Below, one piece after another: positions 19,718-27,829 of a stretch of DNA of 64,000 nucleotides. The stretch is taken from the NCBI RefSeq assembly GCF_002327105.1, contig NZ_CP023406.1:2294001-2358000 (forward strand). Reading direction: 5' to 3'. A program made the position numbers and the translations under genes. The notes under the pieces were generated by a model that saw nothing but the letters and a program-made list of their open reading frames with translations, was not told the origin of the DNA and made no database searches. The DNA is from Luteimonas chenhongjianii. Lineage in GTDB: Bacteria; Pseudomonadota; Gammaproteobacteria; Xanthomonadales; Xanthomonadaceae. Within the stretch, counting starts at the first letter, position 1. Every line of letters begins with the position of its first letter.

Positions 19718-20626
19718 TCAGATGCCTGGCCCGGATCCTGCGTCCAGTTCCAGCCCGGACTCGAAAACGCGGCTGCGTCCATCGATCGGATCATCGAACG
19801 CGAGCGCACGCGCGAGCAGCTGCAACGGTGCCCGGGCGGGGTCATCGGCCTCGCGCAGCACCGGATACCAGGGGTCGTGCAGGATCGGCGCGCCGAGCGC
19901 GGCCATGTGCACGCGCAGCTGGTGCTTGCGCCCGCTCACCGGCGACAGGCGATAGCGCCAGTGGGGCTCGCCGCGCTCGAGCACGTCGATGCGGGTTTCG
20001 CTGTTGGCCGTACCGTCGGCTTCGCGCATGCGGAAGAACGGTTCGCCAGCTTCGATCCGGCTCCGGCGCACCAGCGGAAAACGGACGCCCGGCAACGCGG
20101 GCGCGAGCGCTTCGTAGGTCTTGGCGATCCGGGACTGGCGGAACAGTGCCTGGTAGGCGCCGCGCGTCGCAGGCGCCGCGGAAAACATCACAAGCCCTGC
20201 AGTCTCCCGGTCGATCCGGTGCAGGGGCACCAGCGCAGGGTTGCCCAGTGTCGCCACCAGCCGCGTCAGCAGCGTCTGGGTGACGAAGCTCCCGGTCGGC
20301 GCCACCGGCAGCCCGTGCGGCTTGTCGGCGACGACCAGGTGATCGTCGACGTGCAGGATGGTTTCGCGCGCGGCGATCGCGCGCTCCTCGGCCACCTCGC
20401 GGTAATAGCCGATCTCGGCGCCGGGGCGCGCCGGCGTGTCCAGCGTGACCGGTTTGCCGTCGGCGGCGAGTACCAAGCCGCGCGCGATGCGATCGCGCCA
20501 CGCGGCATCGCCGATCCGGGGAAACTTCGCGACGAGCGCCTCGAGCACCGTGGTCCATGGGCCGGGCGGAAGCTGCAGCCGGCTGGCCGGCACCCCGTCC
20601 CGCGGCGGGAACGCGGGTCGGCTCAT
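19718..20626 (-). CDS. RluA-family pseudouridine synthase
   Basis: A 302-residue RNA-modifying enzyme. The catalytic aspartate lies in LVPLHRIDRETAGLVMF (HRID), and the RluA class continues with SRIAKTYEAL and SPVSGRKHQLRVHMAALG. It has an N-terminal S4-like region (about 25-75). RluA enzymes convert uridines of rRNA or tRNA to pseudouridine; the position modified cannot be told from the sequence. It is the last gene of a leftward run: S46 peptidase, RIO kinase, synthase, with 9 bp between the RIO stop and this start. Confidence 0.9.
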   Translation of the reverse strand: MSRPAFPPRDGVPASRLQLPPGPWTTVLEALVAKFPRIGDAAWRDRIARGLVLAADGKPVTLDTPARPGAEIGYYREVAEERAIAARETILHVDDHLVVADKPHGLPVAPTGSFVTQTLLTRLVATLGNPALVPLHRIDRETAGLVMFSAAPATRGAYQALFRQSRIAKTYEALAPALPGVRFPLVRRSRIEAGEPFFRMREADGTANSETRIDVLERGEPHWRYRLSPVSGRKHQLRVHMAALGAPILHDPWYPVLREADDPARAPLQLLARALAFDDPIDGRSRVFESGLELDAGSGPGI

Positions 20627-20635
20627 CGCCGGCGT

Positions 20636-21493
20636 TCAGTCGGCCGCATCGGCCTCTTCACGCCCCTGCTGGCGGATCACCGCCTCCTGGCGTGCATCCT
20701 CGATCGACCACAGGATCGACTCGGTGTCGGCCTTGCGGGTGTCGAAGACGAAACTGCCCGTCAGCGGCGAATCGGCGCGCAGCTCACCGGCTTCGAACAA
20801 CGCCCACATTTCCTCGCCGTAGTGCGTATCGGCGAGCTCGGGCGCAAAGCGCGCCAGGGTTTCGCGGATGTTGTGCACGTCGCGCAGCAGCATCTCGCGC
20901 GCGGCGTTGTTGCCGGCGGCGCTGACGACCTGCGGAAAATCGATCAGCACCGGACCATCCGGTGTCGCCAGCACGTTGTACTCCGACAGGTCGCCGTGGA
21001 TCATGCCCAGCACCAGCATCCGCACCACGTCGCGCACCAGCATCTCGTGCCATTCGCGCGCCTGCTCGGGCTCAAGCTCCACTTCCGCCAGGCGCGGCGC
21101 GCTGAAGCCCTCTCCATCGGTCACCAGGTCCATGATCAGCACGCCATGGAAGAAGCCGTGCGGCTGCGGCACGCGCACGCCGGCGTCGGCCAGCGCATAC
21201 AGCGCATCGACCTCGGTGGTCTTCCAGGCAGCTTCCTGCTCGCGCCGGCCGAACTTCGTCGCCTTGCCCATCGCCCGCTGCTCGCGGCTGCCGCGGACCT
21301 TGCGGCCCTCCTGGTACTGCACGCGGGCCTGGAAACTGCGCTGCGCCATGTCCTTGTAGACCTTCGCGCAGCGCACCTCGCCGCCAGCCTCGACGACGTA
21401 CACCGAGGCCTCCTTGCCGCTCTTGAGCGGACGCAGCACGGCGTCGATGATGCCGTCCTCGATCAGTGGCTGCAGTCCCTGCGGGATCTTCAT
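20636..21493 (-). CDS. RIO-type serine protein kinase
   Basis: A 285-residue atypical kinase of the RIO family, homologous to the archaeal and eukaryotic kinases of ribosome maturation. Visible features are the ATP-binding lysine in RCAKVYK, the catalytic loop MIHGDLSEYNVL and the metal-binding LIDFPQ. The start MKIPQGLQPLIEDG matches bacterial members; a longer start at 21535 adds an unconserved 14 residues. It lies 86 bp downstream of the S46 peptidase gene and immediately upstream of an RNA pseudouridine synthase. In bacteria its target is not established; the RNA-modification neighbour hints at a ribosome role, which is inference. Confidence 0.9.
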   Translation of the reverse strand: MKIPQGLQPLIEDGIIDAVLRPLKSGKEASVYVVEAGGEVRCAKVYKDMAQRSFQARVQYQEGRKVRGSREQRAMGKATKFGRREQEAAWKTTEVDALYALADAGVRVPQPHGFFHGVLIMDLVTDGEGFSAPRLAEVELEPEQAREWHEMLVRDVVRMLVLGMIHGDLSEYNVLATPDGPVLIDFPQVVSAAGNNAAREMLLRDVHNIRETLARFAPELADTHYGEEMWALFEAGELRADSPLTGSFVFDTRKADTESILWSIEDARQEAVIRQQGREEADAAD

Positions 21494-21578
21494 GGGGCCG
21501 ATGGCTTCCGGTATGGCCGCGTATTGTGCGGCCAAACCGGCGCCGGCACCCGAACGGCACCCGACTGCGGCACCTCGC

Positions 21579-23726
21579 TCAGGGCGTCGGCAGCCCCATT
21601 TCCTCGAGGAGCGCCGGCGCCGGATAGACCTTGCCCATCAGCCAGCGCATGTAGCGCATGTCGACATGGATCGCGCGCTTGGTGCGCGGATCGAACCACC
21701 AGCTGGCACTGACCGACTCCCAGTTGCTGTCGAAGTTCAGGCCGACCACCTGCCCGCGTGCATCGAGGACCGGCGAGCCGGAATTGCCGCCGGTGGTATC
21801 GAGGTTGGTCAGGAAGTTCACCGGCTGGGTCCGGAGCGCTGGATCGGCGTTCCCGGCAAAATCTTCGGCCGCGATCGCCTCCAGCAACGGTGCGGGCGCA
21901 TCGAACGGGGCCTGGCCGGTGTGCTTCTCGACGATACCGGCGACCGTGGTCACCGGCGAGAACGCGACCGCGTCGCGCGGCGACAGCGCTTCGACGCGGC
22001 CGTAGCTGATGCGCAGCGTGCCGTTGGCATCGGGATAGACCGCCCGCCCCTGCGAAGCGCGCCAGTCGAACAAGGCATGCATGTAGGCCGGACGCAGCCG
22101 CAACTGCTCGCCGTCGCGGGTCTTGCGCGCATCCTCGAGTTCCAGCTGCGCGGCCACCAGCGGCGCGGCGAGCGCCAGCAGGGGGTCGTCGGCCATCGGG
22201 CGACCGTCGCGCGCGGCGGCGAAGCGCGACAGCCGCGCCGGCTCCTCGCCCAGCGATGTCGCCGCATAGACGCGGTCGAGCACGCGCTCGAGGGCTTCTG
22301 GCGTGCGGCCGAACGCGGCATCGAAAGCGGGTACGCGCTGCGCGTCGGGAAGCTGCTGGTAGCGCCCGAGCAGCACCGTGAGCAAGGCCTTCTCCGCCTG
22401 CGGCGCATAACGCCGCTGCACCTGCTTCAGCACGCCTTCGAGCAATGCCTGGTCGCGCTGCTGGTAGCCCGACTCGCGCATCTCATCGGGCTTGGCGGAT
22501 TCGATCCGCAGACGCTCCAGCAGCAGCGCCGAGCGCATCAGCTGGGTCTGCGAGGCGACCAGGCCGAGCAGCAGATCGCGCTCACCCTGACCTGCGGCGT
22601 CGGCGAGGATCGCCTGCAGTTGCGTGATCGTGGCAAGGTCGTCGCCCGTGGTCCGGGCCAGCATCGCGGCCTCGTCGGCACTGCGCTGGTCGACCGCACG
22701 GCTGCGCTGCAGGCCTTCGAGTTCGCCCGCCGCACGCTTCCGGTTGTTCTTCAGCGACTGCAGCTGCGAGGCATAGCGCGTGCGCACGTCGGCATCGGCC
22801 GAGCCGGCGGCCTCGAGCGCATCGATGAGCGCGTCGAACACCGACACGCGCTGCGGCAGCGTCGCCTGCACCTGGTGCGCGAACTCGGCCGCGGTGCGGT
22901 GGCGGAAGGTCGTGCCCGGATAGCCGGCGAGCATCGCGTAGTCGCCCGCCTGCAGCCCCTCGCGCGCCACCTGGAGGTGCGCCGGCGGCTGATAGGGCAC
23001 GTTGTCGGCGCTGTAGTCGGCGGGCTTGCCGTCGCGCCCCACATAGGCGCGCAGCAGTGTGAAGTCGCCGCTGTGCCGCGGCCACATGAAGTTGTCGATC
23101 TCGTCGCCGTAGTTGCCGATCGCGCGAGGCGGTGCGTAGACCAGGCGGACGTCGCGCAGCTCGAGCTGGGTGATGCGGTAGAAATCGGTGCCGTAGTACA
23201 TGTTGGCGACGCTGCAGCGCACATTCCCGGCCTGTTCGCACTCGGCGACGATGCGCTTGCTGGCGGCATCAACGGCGTCGAAGTACGCACGGCCGGTGGT
23301 GCCGCGCGCGTGCTCGAGCACTTCGTCGGTGACCTTGTCGAAACCGATCGTGACCAGCACGCGGAAATCCGGATTCGAGGGGCGCTCATCGCCACGCCCC
23401 TCGGCGATGAAACCGCCTTCGATGATGTCGCGCCCGGGCGTGCTGTTGTACTGGATCACCCCGTAAGCCACATGGTGATTGGTCAGCAGCAGCCCCTCGC
23501 CGGACACGAAAGCGCCGGTTCCGCCCCCAACCTTGACCACCGCGCTGAGCGGCGGTGCGGTGACATCGGCCAGCGCACGCGGATCACCGCGGAAACCGAC
23601 GGCGCGCATCGGCTTCGCCAGCTCGGGCAGTTGGGTCGGCATCCACATGCCCTCGTCGGCATGGGCGATCGCGGACAGGAGAAGGCCGGCCGCAAGGGCA
23701 GCAACGGCGGGTCGACGGACAGGCAT
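21579..23726 (-). CDS. S46 family dipeptidyl-peptidase (DPP7/DPP11-like)
   Basis: A 715-residue secreted serine peptidase that removes dipeptides from peptide N-termini. A signal peptide ends at about AHA|DEGMW (residue 23). The chymotrypsin-fold triad includes the histidine in NHHVAYG and the serine in TGGNSGSPV; an alpha-helical cap (about 270-530) lies between. Eighteen residues after the catalytic serine, the position that is Gly in DPP7 and Arg in DPP11 is Ser here (GLNFDSNWE), so the P1 preference may differ. Family members support growth on peptides. It is well separated from YaeQ (93 bp) and heads the RIO/synthase run. Confidence 0.93.
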   Translation of the reverse strand: MPVRRPAVAALAAGLLLSAIAHADEGMWMPTQLPELAKPMRAVGFRGDPRALADVTAPPLSAVVKVGGGTGAFVSGEGLLLTNHHVAYGVIQYNSTPGRDIIEGGFIAEGRGDERPSNPDFRVLVTIGFDKVTDEVLEHARGTTGRAYFDAVDAASKRIVAECEQAGNVRCSVANMYYGTDFYRITQLELRDVRLVYAPPRAIGNYGDEIDNFMWPRHSGDFTLLRAYVGRDGKPADYSADNVPYQPPAHLQVAREGLQAGDYAMLAGYPGTTFRHRTAAEFAHQVQATLPQRVSVFDALIDALEAAGSADADVRTRYASQLQSLKNNRKRAAGELEGLQRSRAVDQRSADEAAMLARTTGDDLATITQLQAILADAAGQGERDLLLGLVASQTQLMRSALLLERLRIESAKPDEMRESGYQQRDQALLEGVLKQVQRRYAPQAEKALLTVLLGRYQQLPDAQRVPAFDAAFGRTPEALERVLDRVYAATSLGEEPARLSRFAAARDGRPMADDPLLALAAPLVAAQLELEDARKTRDGEQLRLRPAYMHALFDWRASQGRAVYPDANGTLRISYGRVEALSPRDAVAFSPVTTVAGIVEKHTGQAPFDAPAPLLEAIAAEDFAGNADPALRTQPVNFLTNLDTTGGNSGSPVLDARGQVVGLNFDSNWESVSASWWFDPRTKRAIHVDMRYMRWLMGKVYPAPALLEEMGLPTP

Positions 23727-23819
23727 GGGGACAACCGGGCAAGAGAACAGCCCGCGACCTTAGCCAGCAGCGCGCCCCGCAGCAACGGCCACAGGTCACG
23801 TCCGCCCACACACTGCGCC

Positions 23820-24368
23820 TCAGTCGGCGGGACGGACCCGATAGGTCGGCGTCATCGCGATGGTCTCGACATCGCTCATCAGCTGCAGTTCGCCGTCCTG
23901 GATCATCGCGGTCAGGCGCATGCTCCGCTGCAGCAGGCGCGTGCTCGCCTCGACCGAGGCGGGATCCAGGTCGATGACGGTGAGGTTCTTCAGTCGGGTC
24001 AGCGAGTTGGCGATCCGCTCCCACCAGATCGCGGCGGCATTGCCGCTGTAGTTGATGATCGCCAGCTGGCGGGCGCGGGCGCTGGCCTTGCGGATGCGGC
24101 TTTCGTCGGGCTGACCCAGATCGATCCACTGCTCGATATCGCCGGTGTAGTCACGGCGCCACAGATCCGGCTCGTCTTCGTTGCTCAGTCCACGACCGAA
24201 TTCCAGGCGCTCGTCGGCGAACAGCGCGAACGCGATCAGGCGCACCATCAGGCGCGCGTCGGTCTCCGACGGATGCTGTGCCAGCACCAGATCGTGGGAG
24301 GCGTAGTAATGCCGGTCCATGTCGCTGACCTGCAGCTCGGCTTTGTAGACGGTGGCCTTGGGCGACAT
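23820..24368 (-). CDS. yaeQ: YaeQ family protein
   Basis: A 182-residue cytosolic protein; E. coli YaeQ has 181 residues. It starts MSPKATVYKAELQVSDMDR and contains LAQHPSETDARLMVRL and ARQLAIINYSGNAAAIWW, which are family hallmarks of a PD-(D/E)xK nuclease-like fold. YaeQ was once thought to replace RfaH, later shown to be wrong; its function is unknown. The ATG at 24368 yields the canonical length. It is divergent from the N-formylglutamate amidohydrolase-like operon across a 102-bp spacer. Confidence 0.92.
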   Translation of the reverse strand: MSPKATVYKAELQVSDMDRHYYASHDLVLAQHPSETDARLMVRLIAFALFADERLEFGRGLSNEDEPDLWRRDYTGDIEQWIDLGQPDESRIRKASARARQLAIINYSGNAAAIWWERIANSLTRLKNLTVIDLDPASVEASTRLLQRSMRLTAMIQDGELQLMSDVETIAMTPTYRVRPAD

Positions 24369-24470
24369 CGGAAGAACCCTGCACGAAACGAAGGCGCGGA
24401 TTGTATGTGAGTCACGCGTCAAGGCCCGAATGCCGCCCAGTCACGAGGCCGTGATCCGCCGCCTGCCAGC

Positions 24471-25328
24471 ATGCATTTCATGCCAGATGCACGCCGATCT
24501 TTCCCCACCTCACTCTTCTCCGACACCACGCCACCCGCCCTGCGGGCACCAGGCGACGCATGGGATCTCGTCGTCACCGACGGTCCGGTCATCGCGACCG
24601 CGATCCACGATGGCCATGCCCTGCGTGAATCGCTGCGCGCGCGCGTTGCCCTCGACGACGAGGCGCGCTGGCGCGAGGAAGACCCCCTCACCAGTCTGCT
24701 GACCCAGGTCGGCGATACGCGCCTGCGTGTGCGCCAGTCGCGGTTCGAGGTCGACCTCAACCGGCCGCGCGCCGAGGCCGTCTACGCCACGCCCGAGGCG
24801 TGCTGGGGCCTCGATGTATGGAAGGCGCCACTCGACGAGGCAGAACTCCAGGCCTCGCTCGCCCTGCACGACCGCTTCTACGACATGGTCGGCGAACTGA
24901 TCGACCGCACGGTTGCCCGCTGGGGCAGCGCCTTGCTGATCGACATCCACAGCTACAACCATCGGCGCGACGGGCCCGACGCCGCGCCTGCCGCGCAGGA
25001 CGCCAATCCCGACATCGAACTGGGCATCACCACGCTCGATGCCGACCGCTGGGGCGACACCGCCCGACGCTTCGCCAACGTGCTGCGCCGTCACCCGGTC
25101 CGTGGCGCGCTGCCCGACGTGCGCTGCAATGTCCGCTTCCCGACGGGCGGCCATTTCCCGGAGTGGGTCTATGCGCACTGGGGCGACAAGGTCTGCACGA
25201 TCTCGCCCGAGTACAAGAAGATCTTCATGGACGAGTGGACCGGCAAGGCCGACATGCCGGCGCTGTATGCACTGCGCGACGGCCTCGAGCACGCCGTGGA
25301 TGCCGTGCGCCCCGAGTTCCTGGCATGA
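24471..25328 (+). CDS. N-formylglutamate amidohydrolase-like protein
   Basis: A 285-residue member of the N-formylglutamate amidohydrolase (HutG2/NFGAH) superfamily. Metal- and substrate-binding parts are recognisable: IHDGHALRE near residue 46, SRFEVDLNR, and LLIDIHSYNHRR, with a C-terminal SPEYKKIF block. It lacks the histidine utilisation context, as no hut genes lie here. It is the first gene of a tight operon: its TGA overlaps the ATG of the DUF1704 gene as ATGA. I therefore infer that it hydrolyses an N-acyl- or glutamyl-type bond made or used by the next two enzymes rather than formylglutamate. An ATG at 24480 is an alternative start. Confidence 0.88.
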   Translation: MHFMPDARRSFPTSLFSDTTPPALRAPGDAWDLVVTDGPVIATAIHDGHALRESLRARVALDDEARWREEDPLTSLLTQVGDTRLRVRQSRFEVDLNRPRAEAVYATPEACWGLDVWKAPLDEAELQASLALHDRFYDMVGELIDRTVARWGSALLIDIHSYNHRRDGPDAAPAAQDANPDIELGITTLDADRWGDTARRFANVLRRHPVRGALPDVRCNVRFPTGGHFPEWVYAHWGDKVCTISPEYKKIFMDEWTGKADMPALYALRDGLEHAVDAVRPEFLA

Positions 25329-26536
25329 GCCCAGCGGTGAAGCGACCGGTGGCGCGGCCACTGCCGGAGCTTGCGGCGCAGATCGACGCCACGCTGTCAA
25401 CACTCGATGCCCGCCTCGACTGGTTGCTGGCCCTGTCGCCGATCGACACCCCGGGCCTGTGGAACGCCTTCGACGGCAGCGGCCGCATCTCCGAGCCGGT
25501 GCTGCGCTACGTGGACCTGGAGATCGATTTCGGTGCGCTCCGGCACGAGCTGGCGGCGCTGCCCATGACCGAGGTGCAGCCTCCCGCACTGCAGGCGCTT
25601 CTGGTCGAGAAGCAGGGCGAGCTCTCCCGGATGATCGACCTGGTCGAGCAACGCGACCGGCCGGATTTCATCGAGGCCAGCGTCGCCCTGTTCGGCGCGG
25701 TGGAACCGGAACTGGTCGAACTGGCCGACCGCATCCTCGCGACCGTTCCCCCGGGCGACCCCCTGCCGGCCGATTGCGGCATCGACGAGGTGCGCAGCCA
25801 GGTCGAGGACGAGATCGCCTGGTACCGCGCGCAGGCGCCGGACTTCCATATCGACGTCGTCATCGACACCGACATCAGCTCCTCGTTGATGGTGTCCCAT
25901 GGCACGTTCTACATCGATGGCAACATCCGCCTGCCGCGGGCGCGGGTGCGTCCGCTGATCCAGCACGAGATCGGCACCCACGTCGTGACCCGGCACAACG
26001 GCCGCCAACAGGCACTGCGGCAGCTCGAGGTCGGACTGGCCCAGTACGACCCGACCCAGGAGGGCCTCGGCGTGCTGGGCGAATACCTGTCCGGCTACCT
26101 CCCGGGAGCGCGGCTGCGCATCCTCGCCGCGCGGGTGGTGGCCACGGCCATGGCGGCGTCGGGCGCGCAACTGCCGGCGATCTTCGCCTGCCTGCACGAG
26201 GCACACGGCATGCCGACCGACGAAGCCTTCGATGTGGCGGTGCGCGCGCGCCGCGGCGGCGGGTTGACCAAGGATGCGGTGTACCTGCGCGGCCTGCGCG
26301 ACCTGCTCGCCTATCTCGAAGCGGGCGGCGAGTTCGACACGCTGTTCCTGGGCAAGTTCGCCCTGCCGCAACTCGAACTGCTGGAGGCACTGGTCGATGA
26401 CGGCTGGATCGTGCCGCCGGCCCTGCTGCCCCGTTACACCACCGACCCCGATTTCCGTGATCGGCTTGCCGCGTGTCGGCAGACGCCGGTCGAACGCCTC
26501 TACCAGTCGCACCGCCCCCAGGAGCACACCGCATGA
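25325..26536 (+). CDS. DUF1704/MATCAP-like metallopeptidase (QEGLA protein)
   Basis: A 403-residue protein of the DUF1704 family, sometimes labelled flavohemoglobin expression-modulating QEGLA protein and homologous to the human tubulin tyrosine carboxypeptidase MATCAP. The metal site HEIGTH lies at 214-219 and the signature QEGLG with a following glutamate at 245-253. An N-terminal helical part (about 10-140) precedes the peptidase core. By homology it would remove a C-terminal residue, often tyrosine-like, from a peptide or protein. Both ends are translationally coupled (ATGA on each side) to the NFGAH-like and ATP-grasp genes. The natural bacterial substrate is unknown. Confidence 0.87.
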   Translation: MSPAVKRPVARPLPELAAQIDATLSTLDARLDWLLALSPIDTPGLWNAFDGSGRISEPVLRYVDLEIDFGALRHELAALPMTEVQPPALQALLVEKQGELSRMIDLVEQRDRPDFIEASVALFGAVEPELVELADRILATVPPGDPLPADCGIDEVRSQVEDEIAWYRAQAPDFHIDVVIDTDISSSLMVSHGTFYIDGNIRLPRARVRPLIQHEIGTHVVTRHNGRQQALRQLEVGLAQYDPTQEGLGVLGEYLSGYLPGARLRILAARVVATAMAASGAQLPAIFACLHEAHGMPTDEAFDVAVRARRGGGLTKDAVYLRGLRDLLAYLEAGGEFDTLFLGKFALPQLELLEALVDDGWIVPPALLPRYTTDPDFRDRLAACRQTPVERLYQSHRPQEHTA

Positions 26537-27597
26537 GCGAGACGCGCAGCATGCGCCTCGGCTTCGTCGTCAACGATGTCGCCACCGAACAGGACAACTA
26601 CACCACCATCCGGCTCGCGCGTACGGCCGTGGGCCGCGGGCACCAGGTCTCGCTGATCGGACTGGGGGATTTCACCTACGACCCGAGCGGCACGGTACGG
26701 GCCAAGGCCTACGTGCCCTGCGGCCCCGACTACACCGACGACGCCGCGCTGCTCGCCGACATCCAGTCGACCGACTGCGAGACGGTGCAGGTGTCGGTGG
26801 ACGACCTCGATGTCCTGATGCTGCGGAGTGACCCCGCGGTGGAGATGGCGGAACGGCCGTGGGCGCCGTCCAGCGGTCTGCTGTTCGCGCAGTTGGCCGG
26901 GCTGCGCCGTGCCCTGGTGCTCAACGACCCTTCGCATCTGACCGACGCCTCGAACAAGACCTATTTCCAGCACTTTCCGGAAGAAGTCCGACCGGTGACC
27001 TGCATCAGCCGGGATCCGGAGGAGATCAAGAAATTCATCACCGACCGCGATGGCTATGGAGTCGTCAAGCCCCTGCAGGGCTCGGGCGGCCAAGGCGTGT
27101 TCGTGATCACCCCCGACAGCGGCGGCAACCTCAACCAGATGATCGACGCGGTGATCCGCGATGGCTACGCGATCGCCCAGGAATACCTGCCCAAGGCCAA
27201 GGACGGCGATCTGCGCCTGTTGATGCTCAATGGCCGCCCGCTCGAGGTCGACGGCACCTACGCCTGCATCCGCCGATACAACGACAGCGGCGACGCGCGC
27301 AGCAACATCAGCGCCGGGGGCAAGTACGAGATGGCGGTGCCAGACGCGGACGCACTGCGACTGGCCGATCTGGTCGCGCCGAAGCTGATCCGCGACGGCA
27401 TGTATTTCGTCGGTCTCGACATCGTCGGCGACAAGCTGATGGAGGTGAACGTCGACACCCCGGGCGGCATCAACATGGTCGAGGAACTGACCGGGCTGGA
27501 TTTCTCCGGCCACATCATCGACGACCTGGAGCGCAAGCTGCGGCTGCGCGAGCATTACGGCCGCACGCTGACCAACGTGGAACTCGCGATGCTCTAG
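26533..27597 (+). CDS. GshB-like ATP-grasp ligase
   Basis: A 354-residue ATP-grasp enzyme closely resembling glutathione synthetase GshB. Shared blocks include the N-terminal RLGFVVND, the ATP-binding VVKPLQGSGGQGVF, YLPKAKDGDLRLLMLNG, SNISAGGK and the metal-binding FVGLDIVGDKLMEVNVDTPG. No gshA is visible, and the gene is the third of an operon with NFGAH-like and DUF1704 enzymes, so I doubt that glutathione is its product; it may join an amino acid or peptide to a carboxylate. AGGAG precedes the ATG, which overlaps the previous stop. A housekeeping gshB elsewhere in the genome is expected. Confidence 0.88.
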   Translation: MSETRSMRLGFVVNDVATEQDNYTTIRLARTAVGRGHQVSLIGLGDFTYDPSGTVRAKAYVPCGPDYTDDAALLADIQSTDCETVQVSVDDLDVLMLRSDPAVEMAERPWAPSSGLLFAQLAGLRRALVLNDPSHLTDASNKTYFQHFPEEVRPVTCISRDPEEIKKFITDRDGYGVVKPLQGSGGQGVFVITPDSGGNLNQMIDAVIRDGYAIAQEYLPKAKDGDLRLLMLNGRPLEVDGTYACIRRYNDSGDARSNISAGGKYEMAVPDADALRLADLVAPKLIRDGMYFVGLDIVGDKLMEVNVDTPGGINMVEELTGLDFSGHIIDDLERKLRLREHYGRTLTNVELAML

Positions 27598-27797
27598 CGA
27601 AAGCGCCGGCCTACGATCGGCATTGCACGACGCTGATCGCGACCGGCCTGTGGTTAGCCAGACGGAGCGGTTTTCGGCAGCTTGAGCGCCCGTAGGCGAG
27701 GTGCTGTCCCGGCGCACACGAGGCGGCCCCATACGCAGCCAAAGCCGCGAGGGCCGGACGGTCTCCGCCCGATGCCGTTGCAACCTAAGCAGACGAA

Positions 27798-27820
27798 GCG
27801 ACCCGCATGATGCGGGCCGC
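27798..27820 (-). terminator. weak hairpin downstream of the YdeP-like gene
   Basis: CCCGCA and TGCGGG form a 6-bp stem with a three-base loop, extendable by GCG/CGC across one mismatch. It lies 10 bp beyond the stop of the leftward molybdoenzyme gene. No T-run follows on the minus strand, so termination is only possible. Confidence 0.35.
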
Positions 27821-27829
27821 CCGTTTGTG

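Noticed and set aside
21414..24410. 998-residue rightward frame over the S46 peptidase
   Set aside because: The reverse strand encodes S46 peptidase and YaeQ with full motifs; the long frame is an effect of codon bias.
26533..27597. ordinary glutathione synthetase gshB
   Set aside because: Sequence is GshB-like, but the operon partners and lack of gshA make a separate substrate more likely; I therefore gave no symbol.
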